Notes: a model not told the origin generated them from the letters alone. A stretch of DNA of 13,000 nt from CAIOZW01 sp049317725 (GCA_049317725.1 JBMOHS010000113.1:1-13000); one strand, 5' to 3'. Counted from the first letter of the stretch, positions 1-7,552 are shown. Made by a program: numbers and translations.

Positions 1-929
1 TCGTGCTCGCAGAGCACCACCTGCTTCTTCCAGGCGTTGAGGTGATCGACGACGTTGGGAGAGGCGGTACCACCGATCATATCGCCGCGCTCGACCGTCT
101 GCCCGCCGTAGCCCCAACCGGAGACACCCTTGGCGTCGATGACCTGCCCCTTGACGTGGAAGCCACCAATCAGGAAATTGTAGCCTTCGTCCTTGAGGTA
201 CTGGAAGATCGAGCGCGTGTCCTGCCCCATGAGGATTGCGTGGGAAGGGTCGTAGTGGATCCGGAACTGGTCACCGACGCCGTGCTTCTCGCAGATCCGG
301 TGGAGGGCAATCCACGTCCCTGGGGTGTAGGCAATGTTGTTGTGCCAGTTGTCACCGGGGACCCAGCCCGGCATCGGGCACTGCTCGATTCGGTAGACGA
401 GGCCCCGCTCCTTTGCCGCCTTGAGGATCGGGATGAAGTGTTGCTCGAAGTCGATCAGGTTCTGGTCCATGTTGGCCTTCTGGTTCCGGCCGACAAAGCC
501 ACAAACCGCGTCGACGCCAAGAAGGACTGCCGTGTCCATCGCCCGCATCATGAAGTCGAACTTCTTCTGGCGGATGGCAGGATCGTCGTGGAGCATGTTG
601 TCGAAGTAGCCCACCTCCGAGATTCCAATTCGGTGAGCGTCAAGGGCGGCCTGGACCCGTTTGGCCCGCTCCGCCGTGAAGGGCTGGCGCAGGTCGAGCG
701 TGTTGGCTACCGGGTCGAGCAGGGCCTCCGCCGGGATGTCCGCCTCCGATGGGTGGAGGGCTGACGAGAGCTGAATGTAGTCCGCTCCGAGTTCGCGCGC
801 ATAGGCGACCCACTCCTCAATGGCCAAATCTGGATCTGGATCGCGCTTCTCCCGCGGGGTCAGCTCTTGCAGGGCGGCAGTCAGAACTCCCACCTTCATC
901 AATTTTGGCTCGAATGCTTTGACGGACAT
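1..929 (-). CDS. Sugar phosphate isomerase/epimerase-like TIM-barrel protein (3' end outside window)
   Basis: Reading the minus strand from an ATG at 929 gives an open frame of 309 codons that runs off the left edge, so the C-terminus is missing. The product resembles the xylose isomerase-like TIM-barrel family (AP endonuclease 2 superfamily), cytoplasmic metal-dependent isomerases or epimerases of sugars, inositols or their phosphates. Visible family marks are the acidic residue E182 in IEQCP, the D227-x-x-H230 motif (YDPSH) and H258 in FHVKG, which fit the divalent-metal site. A region at residues 185-200 rich in W, G and N (PGWVPGDNWHNN) probably lines the substrate pocket. The start is supported by a perfect AGGAGG ribosome-binding site 9 bases upstream. 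Nothing in the neighbourhood names the substrate. The plus-strand open frame across the same stretch is a shadow: its translation shows no recognisable motif. Family confidence is high, specific reaction unknown. Confidence 0.88.
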   Translation of the reverse strand, partial: MSVKAFEPKLMKVGVLTAALQELTPREKRDPDPDLAIEEWVAYARELGADYIQLSSALHPSEADIPAEALLDPVANTLDLRQPFTAERAKRVQAALDAHRIGISEVGYFDNMLHDDPAIRQKKFDFMMRAMDTAVLLGVDAVCGFVGRNQKANMDQNLIDFEQHFIPILKAAKERGLVYRIEQCPMPGWVPGDNWHNNIAYTPGTWIALHRICEKHGVGDQFRIHYDPSHAILMGQDTRSIFQYLKDEGYNFLIGGFHVKGQVIDAKGVSGWGYGGQTVERGDMIGGTASPNVVDHLNAWKKQVVLCEH

Positions 930-1275
930 GAACGGCAACCTCCTCAGTCTGTTCAATGTTGCCGGTCCGATACCAACCTGATTCCACCCCCAGCGAGCGA
1001 CGCCGATATCGGGCAGCACGGGGGGATCGGTCGAATCACCCGGAACGGACGGCAGAATCTTTTCTTGTGCTCAGAGCGTGGAACCGACGTCACCGGCGGA
1101 TCGTGCGCCTCCGATTGGCGGGCAGTGTGCCCCAAGCCGGAGAAGTGTGTCAAGGCAGGGCCCCTGCCCTCATCTCTTCTCCCAGCACGTCCCCCCTCTT
1201 TCCAGGGTATTCTTCCACCTGATAAGATTCGTCTGCCTGTTTTCCGCAGGCGGAAGAAAAGGAGAATGAAAAACG
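930..1275. other. Divergent intergenic region between the isomerase-like gene and folD
   Basis: These 346 bases separate two genes that point away from each other, so they must hold both promoters. I see no coding frame I trust. On the plus strand a weak sigma-70-like pair, TTTCCA (1199-1204) and TAAGAT (1223-1228) with an 18-base spacer, could serve folD; each box matches consensus at 4 of 6 positions. GGCAGG at 1154-1159 and CCTGCC at 1163-1168 form a 6-bp hairpin with a 3-base loop and no T tract. A second hairpin pair lies just before the folD ribosome-binding site (1232-1255). No convincing promoter box was found for the minus-strand gene. Confidence 0.45.
939..944 (-). promoter_or_regulatory. 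Shine-Dalgarno site of the isomerase-like gene
   Basis: On the minus strand this reads AGGAGG, 9 bases before the ATG at 929. It is the strongest ribosome-binding site in the window and fixes the start of the gene. Confidence 0.8.
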
Positions 1276-2232
1276 ATGCAGGCACTGAACGGGACACTCG
1301 TGGCGGAGGTGATTCGACGGGGGGTGGCGGCGCGGGTCGAGGAGTTGGCAGGGCAGGGGATCCGCCCGGGCCTCGCTGCCGTTCTGGTCGGGGAGAATCC
1401 GGCGTCGAAGGTCTATGTGGGCAGCAAGGTCCGGACCTGCCAATCGCTGGGACTCTACTCCGAGAAGATTGAATTGGCGGCGGAGACGACGACCGAGGAA
1501 CTTCTGCGACTGGTCGAGGAACTTAACCATCGCGATGAGATTGATGGCATTCTCATCCAGTTGCCGTTGCCGCCGCAGATCGATAGCCGGCGGATCCTCG
1601 AAGCGGTCGATCCGGCCAAGGATGTCGACGGGTTTCACGCGGTCAATGTTGGGCGGCTGGTGCAGGGGGAGGAGTGGCTGGTTCCGTGCACGCCGGCCGG
1701 GGTGGTCGAGATGCTCGAACACTATCGCATCCCACTTGTTGGGGCCCAGGCGGTGGTCATCGGCAGAAGTGATATTGTCGGCAAGCCGATGGCGATGCTC
1801 CTGCTCCACCGGCACGCGACGGTGACGATCTGCCACTCCCGGACCCGCGATCTGCCGGCCGTCGTTCGTCAAGCTGATCTGGTCATCGCCGCCATCGGTC
1901 GGCCGGCGATGGTCACCGCCGACTACGTGCGCGAGGGCGCTGTCGTCGTCGACGTTGGCATGAATAAGGTCACGACCCCGGATGAGGTGCGACGCATCTT
2001 TCCCGACCGGGATCACGAAAGCCGCCTGGCGGAGCTGGGTCAGCGCGGCTACACGCTGGTCGGGGATGTCGAACCCCGTTCCGTCGAGGAGCGCGCCTCC
2101 TGGCTGAGCCCGGTTCCCGGCGGAGTTGGGCCTCTCACCATTGCCACGCTCATGAAGAACACGCTGCGGGCTGCGGAACGACGTCGCGGCCTTGGCCGTC
2201 CCATCACGGTACCGCCCGCTTCCGGATCCTGA
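1276..2232 (+). CDS. folD: Bifunctional methylenetetrahydrofolate dehydrogenase/cyclohydrolase FolD
   Basis: This cytoplasmic enzyme of one-carbon metabolism oxidises 5,10-methylene-THF to 5,10-methenyl-THF with NADP+ and then hydrolyses it to 10-formyl-THF, which feeds purine and formyl-methionine synthesis. The 318-residue product has the diagnostic motifs in order: the YVGSK segment with Y47 and catalytic K51, DGILIQLPLP at 90-99 with Q95, KDVDGFH at 115-121 with D118, the Rossmann-type dinucleotide site GRSDIVGKP at 163-171, and PGGVGPLTIATLM near the C-terminus. The ATG at 1276 has AAGGAG at 1259-1264, 11 bases upstream, a slightly long spacing; an ATG at 1266 is out of frame. The protein is about 25-30 residues longer than typical FolD (around 285-290), through an acidic/basic insertion after the DEVRRIFPD segment and a tail rich in R, P and S. 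coaE follows after 42 bases, so the two are probably co-transcribed. Confidence 0.97.
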   Translation: MQALNGTLVAEVIRRGVAARVEELAGQGIRPGLAAVLVGENPASKVYVGSKVRTCQSLGLYSEKIELAAETTTEELLRLVEELNHRDEIDGILIQLPLPPQIDSRRILEAVDPAKDVDGFHAVNVGRLVQGEEWLVPCTPAGVVEMLEHYRIPLVGAQAVVIGRSDIVGKPMAMLLLHRHATVTICHSRTRDLPAVVRQADLVIAAIGRPAMVTADYVREGAVVVDVGMNKVTTPDEVRRIFPDRDHESRLAELGQRGYTLVGDVEPRSVEERASWLSPVPGGVGPLTIATLMKNTLRAAERRRGLGRPITVPPASGS

Positions 2233-2274
2233 CTGGACAGGCCGATCGCGAGCTTCTCCCGAAAGTACGTACGC

Positions 2275-2928
2275 ATGCTGCGAGTTGGATTGACCGGCGG
2301 GATCGCCACCGGAAAAAGCTATGTCGGGAAGGTACTGCAAGAGCTCGGGTGCGAGTTGATCGATGCCGATCAGGTGGCCCACGCTGTCATCGAACCCGGC
2401 CAGCCAGCTTACACCGAATTGATTGCGGAGTTTGGCCCTTCGATTCAGGGAGCGGAGGGACGAATCGATCGCACCCGGTTGGGGGCGCTCGTCTTTGCCG
2501 ATCCCGCCCGCCGGGCAAGACTCAACGCCATCGTCCATCCCCGCGTCTACGAGGCACAGGCCGCTTGGCTGAGCGCCGTCGCGGCACGTGCTCCCCGGGC
2601 CATCGCCATCATCGATGCCGCTCTGATGATCGAGACCGGCTCCTACCGCCGCTTCGACCAGTTGATTGTCGTCCACTGCCGTCCCGAGCTGCAGCTCGCC
2701 CGCTTGCAGGAACGCAATGGGCTCACCCGCGAAGCCGCGCAACTCCGGATCGACGCGCAAATGCCCAATCAAGAAAAGCTGGCCTATGCCGATTTCGTCA
2801 TCGACACCTCGACCAGCTTTGAAGAGACCCGTCGACAAACGGAAGATGTCTTCCACTCGCTCTGCCAGATCCGCGATCGGGCCGAGCTTTCCACAGTCCT
2901 CCCTGACAATGCCAACACGTCAGCGTGA
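2275..2928 (+). CDS. coaE: Dephospho-CoA kinase CoaE
   Basis: CoaE phosphorylates the 3'-hydroxyl of the ribose in dephospho-CoA using ATP, the last step of coenzyme A synthesis, in the cytoplasm. The 217-residue product is of normal length. It opens with the P-loop GLTGGIATGKS (residues 5-15), followed by IDADQVAH (29-36) whose aspartates belong to the family signature, then the lid/CoA-binding region with IVHPRVYEAQ and the segment DAALMIETGSYRRFD. QMPNQEKLAYADFVIDT near the end matches the usual MxxEEKRxxADxVIDN-type motif. The ATG at 2275 is chosen because MLRVGLTGG is the standard family N-terminus, although no clear Shine-Dalgarno precedes it; translation may be coupled to folD 42 bases upstream. 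An 8-base palindrome GTACGTAC (2264-2271) sits just before the start. The 3' end overlaps the convergent response-regulator gene by 9 bases. Confidence 0.96.
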   Translation: MLRVGLTGGIATGKSYVGKVLQELGCELIDADQVAHAVIEPGQPAYTELIAEFGPSIQGAEGRIDRTRLGALVFADPARRARLNAIVHPRVYEAQAAWLSAVAARAPRAIAIIDAALMIETGSYRRFDQLIVVHCRPELQLARLQERNGLTREAAQLRIDAQMPNQEKLAYADFVIDTSTSFEETRRQTEDVFHSLCQIRDRAELSTVLPDNANTSA

Positions 2929-4410
2929 GCCCGTGCCTCCCTCGGACGCGACTTCTCCAGGCTTTTCCAGGACCTTCAATTCATTGATCAGGCGATGGAG
3001 GTACTGACGGCTGATGCCCAGCCGTTGCGCGGCTTCTGATCGGGAGTCGTGGCACTCCCGCAGGGCCAACCGGACCAGTTCCCGTTTGAAGTCGGTGATC
3101 GCCGATTCGAAGGAGAGGTCGGGTGGCAACGCCCCGTGGATCAGTTCGAGCTGCGGCAGCACCGAGCGTACCGGGGGCGGTGGAGGCGCTGCCTGTTGGG
3201 CAATCTTTTCGGGGAGAGAGGAGAGGTCGAGGTAGGGTGACGGGCTGATGACGACCGCGCGTTCGATCACATTCTCCAGTTCCCGAATGTTGCCCGGCCA
3301 GCGATACTGCGTCAGCTTCTCAACAAAGGGCTCGGTCAGGCCAGGTTCCCCTTTGCCGTGCTTCAGTGCGGCCTTGCGCGCGAAGTGGGCGGCGAGGATT
3401 GGAATATCCTCCTGCCGACCGCGCAGGGGAGGCAGCTCAAGGTTGACGATGTTGAGGCGATAGTAGAGATCCGCGCGGAACTGGCCCTGATCGACCATCT
3501 GCTCCAGATTCCGGTTGGTGGCGGCAATGATGCGAATATCGACGGAGAGGAGTTCCTTGCCTCCCAATCGCTCGAATTGACGCTCCTGCAGTACACGCAG
3601 CAGTTTGACCTGCATCGTCGGGGTCAACTCCCCGATCTCGTCGAGGAAGAGGGTTCCCCCGTTGGCCAGTTCGAATCGCCCCTCGCGGCGGCTGGTGGCC
3701 CCGGTAAAGGCCCCTTTCTCGTGCCCGAAGAGTTCCGACTCGACGAGTGTTTCGGGGAGAGCGGCGATGTTGCAGGCGATGAAGGGGCGGCTGGCGCGCG
3801 CGCTGACCTCGTGGATGTAGCGGGCAAGGACCTCCTTCCCCGTCCCTGATTCACCCGTGATCAGAACGGTGGCACTGGTCTCGGCGACGGTGCGGGCTTG
3901 ATCCTTGATTCGTTGCAGCGCGGGACTTGACCCGACGATGCTGCCATCGGCCTCGCGTAAGCGGCGCAACTCCTGGCGCAACTCCTCGACCTCGGTATGG
4001 AGGGAGTGGCTCTGCGCAGCGTTGCGGACGAGGATCAGCAGTTCGTCGACACGAAACGGTTTCGGGAGCGGTGCATAGCTGCTCCGCTGGACCACCTCGC
4101 GCTTGGTCGAGAGGTCCTCATCCCCCGAGACGACGATGACGGGAAGCAGGGGGCGACGCTGCCGCACCCCTTCGAGGACGGCCAGCCCCTCGGTAATGTC
4201 GTCCTCCGACGGGGGCATATGGAGATCACAGACGACCACATCGATCTGCTCCCGATCGACCAAGGCCAGGGCCTCCTTCCGGGCGGAGGCTTGGAGGACT
4301 CGATAGTCGTCCTCGAGGACCATGGCCATCTGCCGTCGAATCGATTCCTCGTCATCGACCAAGAGGATGGTGGGGAGTGCTGGGTTGGATGTCGTTTGTT
4401 GCTTGGCCAT
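2920..4410 (-). CDS. Sigma-54-dependent response regulator (NtrC/PrsR-like: REC, AAA+, Fis-type HTH)
   Basis: A 496-residue cytoplasmic transcription activator that would drive sigma-54 promoters after phosphorylation by a histidine kinase. Residues 13-130 form the receiver domain, with acidic pair D19/D20, phospho-acceptor D62 in VVVCDLHMPP and K117 in LPKPF. A short coiled-coil linker (139-153) precedes the AAA+ domain: Walker A GESGTGKE at 186-193, the sigma-54-contacting GAFTGA at 233-238, Walker B around LFLDEIG at 254-260, and an arginine-rich LYYRLNIV region. A poly-proline stretch (PPPPP) separates it from a Fis-type helix-turn-helix at about 445-480 (SEAAQRLGISRQYLHRL). The loop after D62 is some five residues longer than in classical receivers, as in PrsR-like proteins. 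The gene starts 23 bases after the histidine kinase stop on the same strand, so the kinase is the likely partner. No good ribosome-binding site is visible, suggesting coupled translation. Target promoters were not found in the window. Confidence 0.95.
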   Translation of the reverse strand: MAKQQTTSNPALPTILLVDDEESIRRQMAMVLEDDYRVLQASARKEALALVDREQIDVVVCDLHMPPSEDDITEGLAVLEGVRQRRPLLPVIVVSGDEDLSTKREVVQRSSYAPLPKPFRVDELLILVRNAAQSHSLHTEVEELRQELRRLREADGSIVGSSPALQRIKDQARTVAETSATVLITGESGTGKEVLARYIHEVSARASRPFIACNIAALPETLVESELFGHEKGAFTGATSRREGRFELANGGTLFLDEIGELTPTMQVKLLRVLQERQFERLGGKELLSVDIRIIAATNRNLEQMVDQGQFRADLYYRLNIVNLELPPLRGRQEDIPILAAHFARKAALKHGKGEPGLTEPFVEKLTQYRWPGNIRELENVIERAVVISPSPYLDLSSLPEKIAQQAAPPPPPVRSVLPQLELIHGALPPDLSFESAITDFKRELVRLALRECHDSRSEAAQRLGISRQYLHRLINELKVLEKPGEVASEGGTGSR

Positions 4411-4433
4411 GAGGAGATCGAAGATCCTGAATG

Positions 4434-6338
4434 TTACCGGCGTGAGGTCGGGACAGCCGCGGCAGCGGACGGTGCCGCGGGCTCGGTCGCATATGGAACC
4501 TTGCTCTGCAACGGCAGAATGATGCTGAATTCGGTGCCCAAGCCGACTTGGCTGGCAACGTCGATCCGGCCGCCGTGCTGCTCGATGATGTCCCGGCAGG
4601 AGTAGAGACCCAAACCGATGCCCTTCTTCTTGGTCGTTGCGAACGGATGGAAGAGCCGGTCACGCATGAACTCCTCGCTCATTCCCTTGCCGGTGTCCGC
4701 GATCGAGATGATCGCCTGATCCTGATTCCGTCGGGAGGCGATCATGAGCGACCCGCCTTCGGGCATGGCTTCGAGCGCGTTGATCACCAGGTTCTCGATG
4801 ACCCGCTCGATCGCTTTTCCGTCGACCATTGCCAGCAATTCCGGTTGCAACTGGGTCGAGATCTGGAAGCGACTCGAGGCCTGCGCCGCCGTTCGCTGAA
4901 GCACTCGCTCGACCAGTTGGGTCAGGTTCGAGCGTTCCCGGATTCGCTTGGTTGGGGTGCGTGGATCGGAGAGCTTCGAGACGAGATTCTGCAGGTTGCT
5001 CACCGAGTCGGAGAGTGTCCGCAACGCATCCTCCCGGAACCCCTCCCGATCGAACTTCCGCTCCATATTCGAGACGAGGAGCGAGAGCGAAAGGATCTGA
5101 TTCTTGAGGTCGTGCGTCAGCACGGCGGAGAGCCGGGCAAACGATTCAAACTGCTTCTGCTCCCCCTCCTTGCGGATCATCTCTCGCAAGCGGCTCGCCA
5201 TCCGGTTGAAGGCTTCGGCCAGAACCCGTGTCTCATCCCGCGACTTGATCTCAATGTGGTAGCTCAAATTGCCCGTGGCGATCGCCCGAGCCCCGCTCGT
5301 CACCCGGCGGATCGAATCGGTCGTCCCACTGATCAGAAAGTAGATCGAGAGCATGGCGACGATCACCAAGAGGATTGTCAAGAGCAGCAGGACATAGCTG
5401 TCAAATTCGACTTGGCTGAGTGCGCTGCTGTAATTTTCGACGATCACCAAGGAAAGTCGCGGGCTCTCTGTTCGCTCCCGCAGCTGGAGAAACCACGGCT
5501 CGACGTCCGCGACGGGCTCCTTGCTTCCCCGGACCGTGGTCAGGATCGAGGCCAGCTGCGGGAAGGCTTCGGCGAACCCCCGCGATTGCCGGCTCACTTC
5601 CGCAGCGTAGAGGACCTGCCCATCCGGACCCGTGATGATCGCTTGTGGGCGGCTGTAGTCGGTCCCGGTCGCTGAGGGCTTGACCCGCGGTCCAGCCGCT
5701 TCCGCCAAGAGCTTCTCGATGCGGATCCGAATCAGCAACGCCCCCGCGAGCCCGCCACCCTCTGCCCGCATCGGGACCATCAACTGCACAAACCGCTCGT
5801 CTTGGTCACGCAAGACCTCCGAGATCCGAGGTCGCTCCGGCTTGGCTCCCTCCGCGCTGTCCGGGAAGGCCTCGCCGATGGTCGGCAAGCTGTCGATCTC
5901 CAGAAATTGCCCACTTTCAAAGAAGGGGCGCAAGACTCCATTTGGGCCTGGCCGGGCCTCGATCTTGAAGGTGGGACGCCCGAGCCGATTGACGCCGACC
6001 AGGGCCGCATAGACATTCTGGTGCGCGAGCAGGTAGGCGGAGAGATCGATGCGGAGCAGGTTGTCTGGGATTGCCTGGGTATTGAGTCCGAGCTCTCGTG
6101 CATACGCTCGCAGGGACGGCTGGCTGGTCAACTCGATCGCCTGTGCTTGGTGCGACTGCAGCGAAAGGTCTACCTGGTCGGAGATCTCTGTCGCCCGCTC
6201 CGCCAAGCCGCGCCGCAGGACCGACTTCGTACTTCCGATCGCGGTCTCCTGCCACCGGGCCCAGAGCAGAAACATCGGAATGATGATCAATGCGAAAAAG
6301 ATGATGACCAGCTTGTCACGAATCCCCATGCTCAACAT
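4434..6338 (-). CDS. Membrane sensor histidine kinase (Cache-like sensor, HAMP, HisKA, HATPase_c; PrsK-like core)
   Basis: A 634-residue inner-membrane kinase. Transmembrane helix 1 spans about 9-27 and helix 2 about 315-337. The roughly 285-residue region between them would be extracytoplasmic; its pattern (a strand segment FVQLMVPM, then a G-rich turn, then ALLIRI) resembles a double-Cache domain, an inference. A HAMP linker (about 338-390) leads to the H-box with phospho-acceptor H409 in VLTHDLKN, then the ATPase domain: N-box NLVINALEAMP with N520, G1 DTGKGM at 548-553, F-box FHPFATTKKKG, G2 GIGLGLYS at 573-580. The H-box and following segment (HDLKNQILSLSLLVSNMER) recall PrsK kinases of exosortase systems, though no exosortase is seen here. 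The last 20 residues are alanine/proline-rich. The ATG at 6338 has a GGGGA-type ribosome-binding site 5 bases upstream; an in-frame ATG three codons later is possible. It sits 36 bases after the LolA-like gene and 23 before the response regulator. Confidence 0.94.
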   Translation of the reverse strand: MLSMGIRDKLVIIFFALIIIPMFLLWARWQETAIGSTKSVLRRGLAERATEISDQVDLSLQSHQAQAIELTSQPSLRAYARELGLNTQAIPDNLLRIDLSAYLLAHQNVYAALVGVNRLGRPTFKIEARPGPNGVLRPFFESGQFLEIDSLPTIGEAFPDSAEGAKPERPRISEVLRDQDERFVQLMVPMRAEGGGLAGALLIRIRIEKLLAEAAGPRVKPSATGTDYSRPQAIITGPDGQVLYAAEVSRQSRGFAEAFPQLASILTTVRGSKEPVADVEPWFLQLRERTESPRLSLVIVENYSSALSQVEFDSYVLLLLTILLVIVAMLSIYFLISGTTDSIRRVTSGARAIATGNLSYHIEIKSRDETRVLAEAFNRMASRLREMIRKEGEQKQFESFARLSAVLTHDLKNQILSLSLLVSNMERKFDREGFREDALRTLSDSVSNLQNLVSKLSDPRTPTKRIRERSNLTQLVERVLQRTAAQASSRFQISTQLQPELLAMVDGKAIERVIENLVINALEAMPEGGSLMIASRRNQDQAIISIADTGKGMSEEFMRDRLFHPFATTKKKGIGLGLYSCRDIIEQHGGRIDVASQVGLGTEFSIILPLQSKVPYATEPAAPSAAAAVPTSRR

Positions 6339-6374
6339 ACAGTCCCCTTCCCAATCCTCTTCCGCAGGCAGCAG

Positions 6375-7304
6375 CTACTCGCTCTTGGGCGCCCCGGCCG
6401 TTGCCTCTGCCTTGGGTTGTTCTGATTGAAAAGCCTTCTCTTCGAGTTGCACGTTAAATACCGCCTCGACAATTTTCCGCTCCTCAATCAGTTTTCCATC
6501 CTGGAAGACCTGAGTCTCATAGGGAATGAGGGTGTTCTGGATGACCCGGAAATCCTTGAAATAGAGACGATACTTGATGGGGCTGGTCGCGCCCGCTGGA
6601 GTCTCCTCGTAGTTGAGATAGAGGACATGGCCGCTGCGACGGCTGATCTCGTAGACGGTGGTGACGCCGTCCGGGAAGGTCATTTGGATCAGATCAAGAT
6701 CAAGGGGCCCAATCTTGTTGCTGCCGATGAGCTCCAACTTGGCGTCACTCTCCTTGTAGCGGAGGAGCGCCTCGTAATGGTGCTGATGGGCACCGCGAAA
6801 AGCCCGAATCTCCTGTTCCGTTGGCGTCCGGGTGGTCCCGTTCTGGGTGCTCCAGACCGTCTTGCCATCGTAGGTGAGCGTGTAGGTGAGGTTGGGCAGC
6901 TCCAGTTCCAGGGTGACGAGGTCCTCCACCAGCTTCGGCTTGCGAATGAACTTGGTGACCGTCTTCCCTTCCTGGATCCCGTTGGGGGTATGGAGTTTGA
7001 GGAGGGCCCGGTAGATCCCGTTGCGTTGAATCGTGTAAAGGGCGCTCCGGCCCCCATAGGAGTTGAGCGCGCGTTCGGCGATCTCCTCTGGGCTGCGCCC
7101 TTTCTCTTGGGTGATGCCTGCCGCATTGCCCTGGGGAGGCGCGAAGGTGCAGATCAGGCCGAGGAGGACCAGGCTTCCCAGCAGCACCATCGACGTCGGC
7201 CAGCCCAAGTCCAGCCGACAGTTCCGTGATGTGTCGGCTCTTCCCGTTGGTTCGGCCGTTCTGCTTGCTCGTTGTTTGCGATACAGGAAAGGGAGTACAC
7301 TCAT
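6375..7304 (-). CDS. LolA-like (outer-membrane lipoprotein-sorting-type) exported protein
   Basis: The product is about 309 residues from the ATG at 7304. A GTG at 7316 would add four residues, but the GGAAGG ribosome-binding site would then overlap that codon, so the ATG is preferred. About 38 mostly polar residues with many arginines precede a hydrophobic segment (MVLLGSLVLLGLICTF) ending in GNAAG, a possible signal-peptidase I site; it could also stay as a membrane anchor. The mature part begins with an SPEEIAERALNSYGG helix and continues as alternating beta strands (YTLTYDGKTVWST, DLIQMTFPDGVTTVYEI, GHVLYLNYEETP, KYRLYFKDFRVI, IPYETQVFQDGK), the pattern of LolA/LolB-superfamily proteins that carry lipid or lipoprotein in the periplasm. 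Classical LolA is about 180-200 residues, so this is a longer relative. Known members of this broad group are often annotated outer membrane lipoprotein-sorting protein. It leads the operon with the histidine kinase and regulator. Specific cargo unknown. Confidence 0.8.
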   Translation of the reverse strand: MSVLPFLYRKQRASRTAEPTGRADTSRNCRLDLGWPTSMVLLGSLVLLGLICTFAPPQGNAAGITQEKGRSPEEIAERALNSYGGRSALYTIQRNGIYRALLKLHTPNGIQEGKTVTKFIRKPKLVEDLVTLELELPNLTYTLTYDGKTVWSTQNGTTRTPTEQEIRAFRGAHQHHYEALLRYKESDAKLELIGSNKIGPLDLDLIQMTFPDGVTTVYEISRRSGHVLYLNYEETPAGATSPIKYRLYFKDFRVIQNTLIPYETQVFQDGKLIEERKIVEAVFNVQLEEKAFQSEQPKAEATAGAPKSE

Positions 7305-7358
7305 TTCGGTTGACACCTTCCAAAGGGAAACTTAGACTTTGCGATTCAGACACTTAGG

Positions 7359-7388
7359 ATCATACCTTATCTCAAACGGATCTGACCA
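7359..7388 (-). promoter_or_regulatory. Possible sigma-70-type promoter of the LolA-like/kinase/regulator operon
   Basis: On the minus strand TGGTCA (7388-7383; 4 of 6 matches to the -35 box) and TATGAT (7364-7359; 5 of 6 matches to the -10 box) are separated by 18 bases. Transcription would start near 7352, leaving a leader of roughly 48 bases before the ATG at 7304. This is a visual match only. No -24/-12 sigma-54 element (GG-N10-GC) was seen in the 7317-7565 gap. Confidence 0.3.
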
Positions 7389-7552
7389 GCCCCCCCGCCT
7401 GTGGCTTGGAGAGGCGACCAGTGGCGAGAAGTGACCATCTCGATGAAGGACACAGACTTCGTGTGGTCGCTGGCGCGGAGGCCGGACATGGTCGATCATC
7501 GGGAACATTGCGAGAGAGACAGGTGAATCGAGAGGAACCAGGGAAGGAACAC

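Noticed and set aside
3..764. Long plus-strand open frame opposite the isomerase-like gene
   Set aside because: The minus-strand frame has a perfect ribosome-binding site and clear TIM-barrel motifs; the plus-strand translation has no recognisable motif and is rich in V, D, L and R, as expected of an antisense shadow in GC-rich DNA.
1154..1168. GGCAGG/CCTGCC hairpin as a terminator
   Set aside because: The stem is only 6 bp, no T tract follows on either strand, and it lies between divergent genes where no terminator is needed.
1150..2856. 568-codon minus-strand open frame across folD and coaE
   Set aside because: It lies opposite two genes with full sets of family motifs and its own translation shows no domain; it is an antisense shadow of biased codon use.
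4548..5675. 375-codon plus-strand open frame opposite the histidine kinase
   Set aside because: The kinase frame carries H409, N520, G1 and G2 motifs; the opposite frame has none and no ribosome-binding site that stands out.
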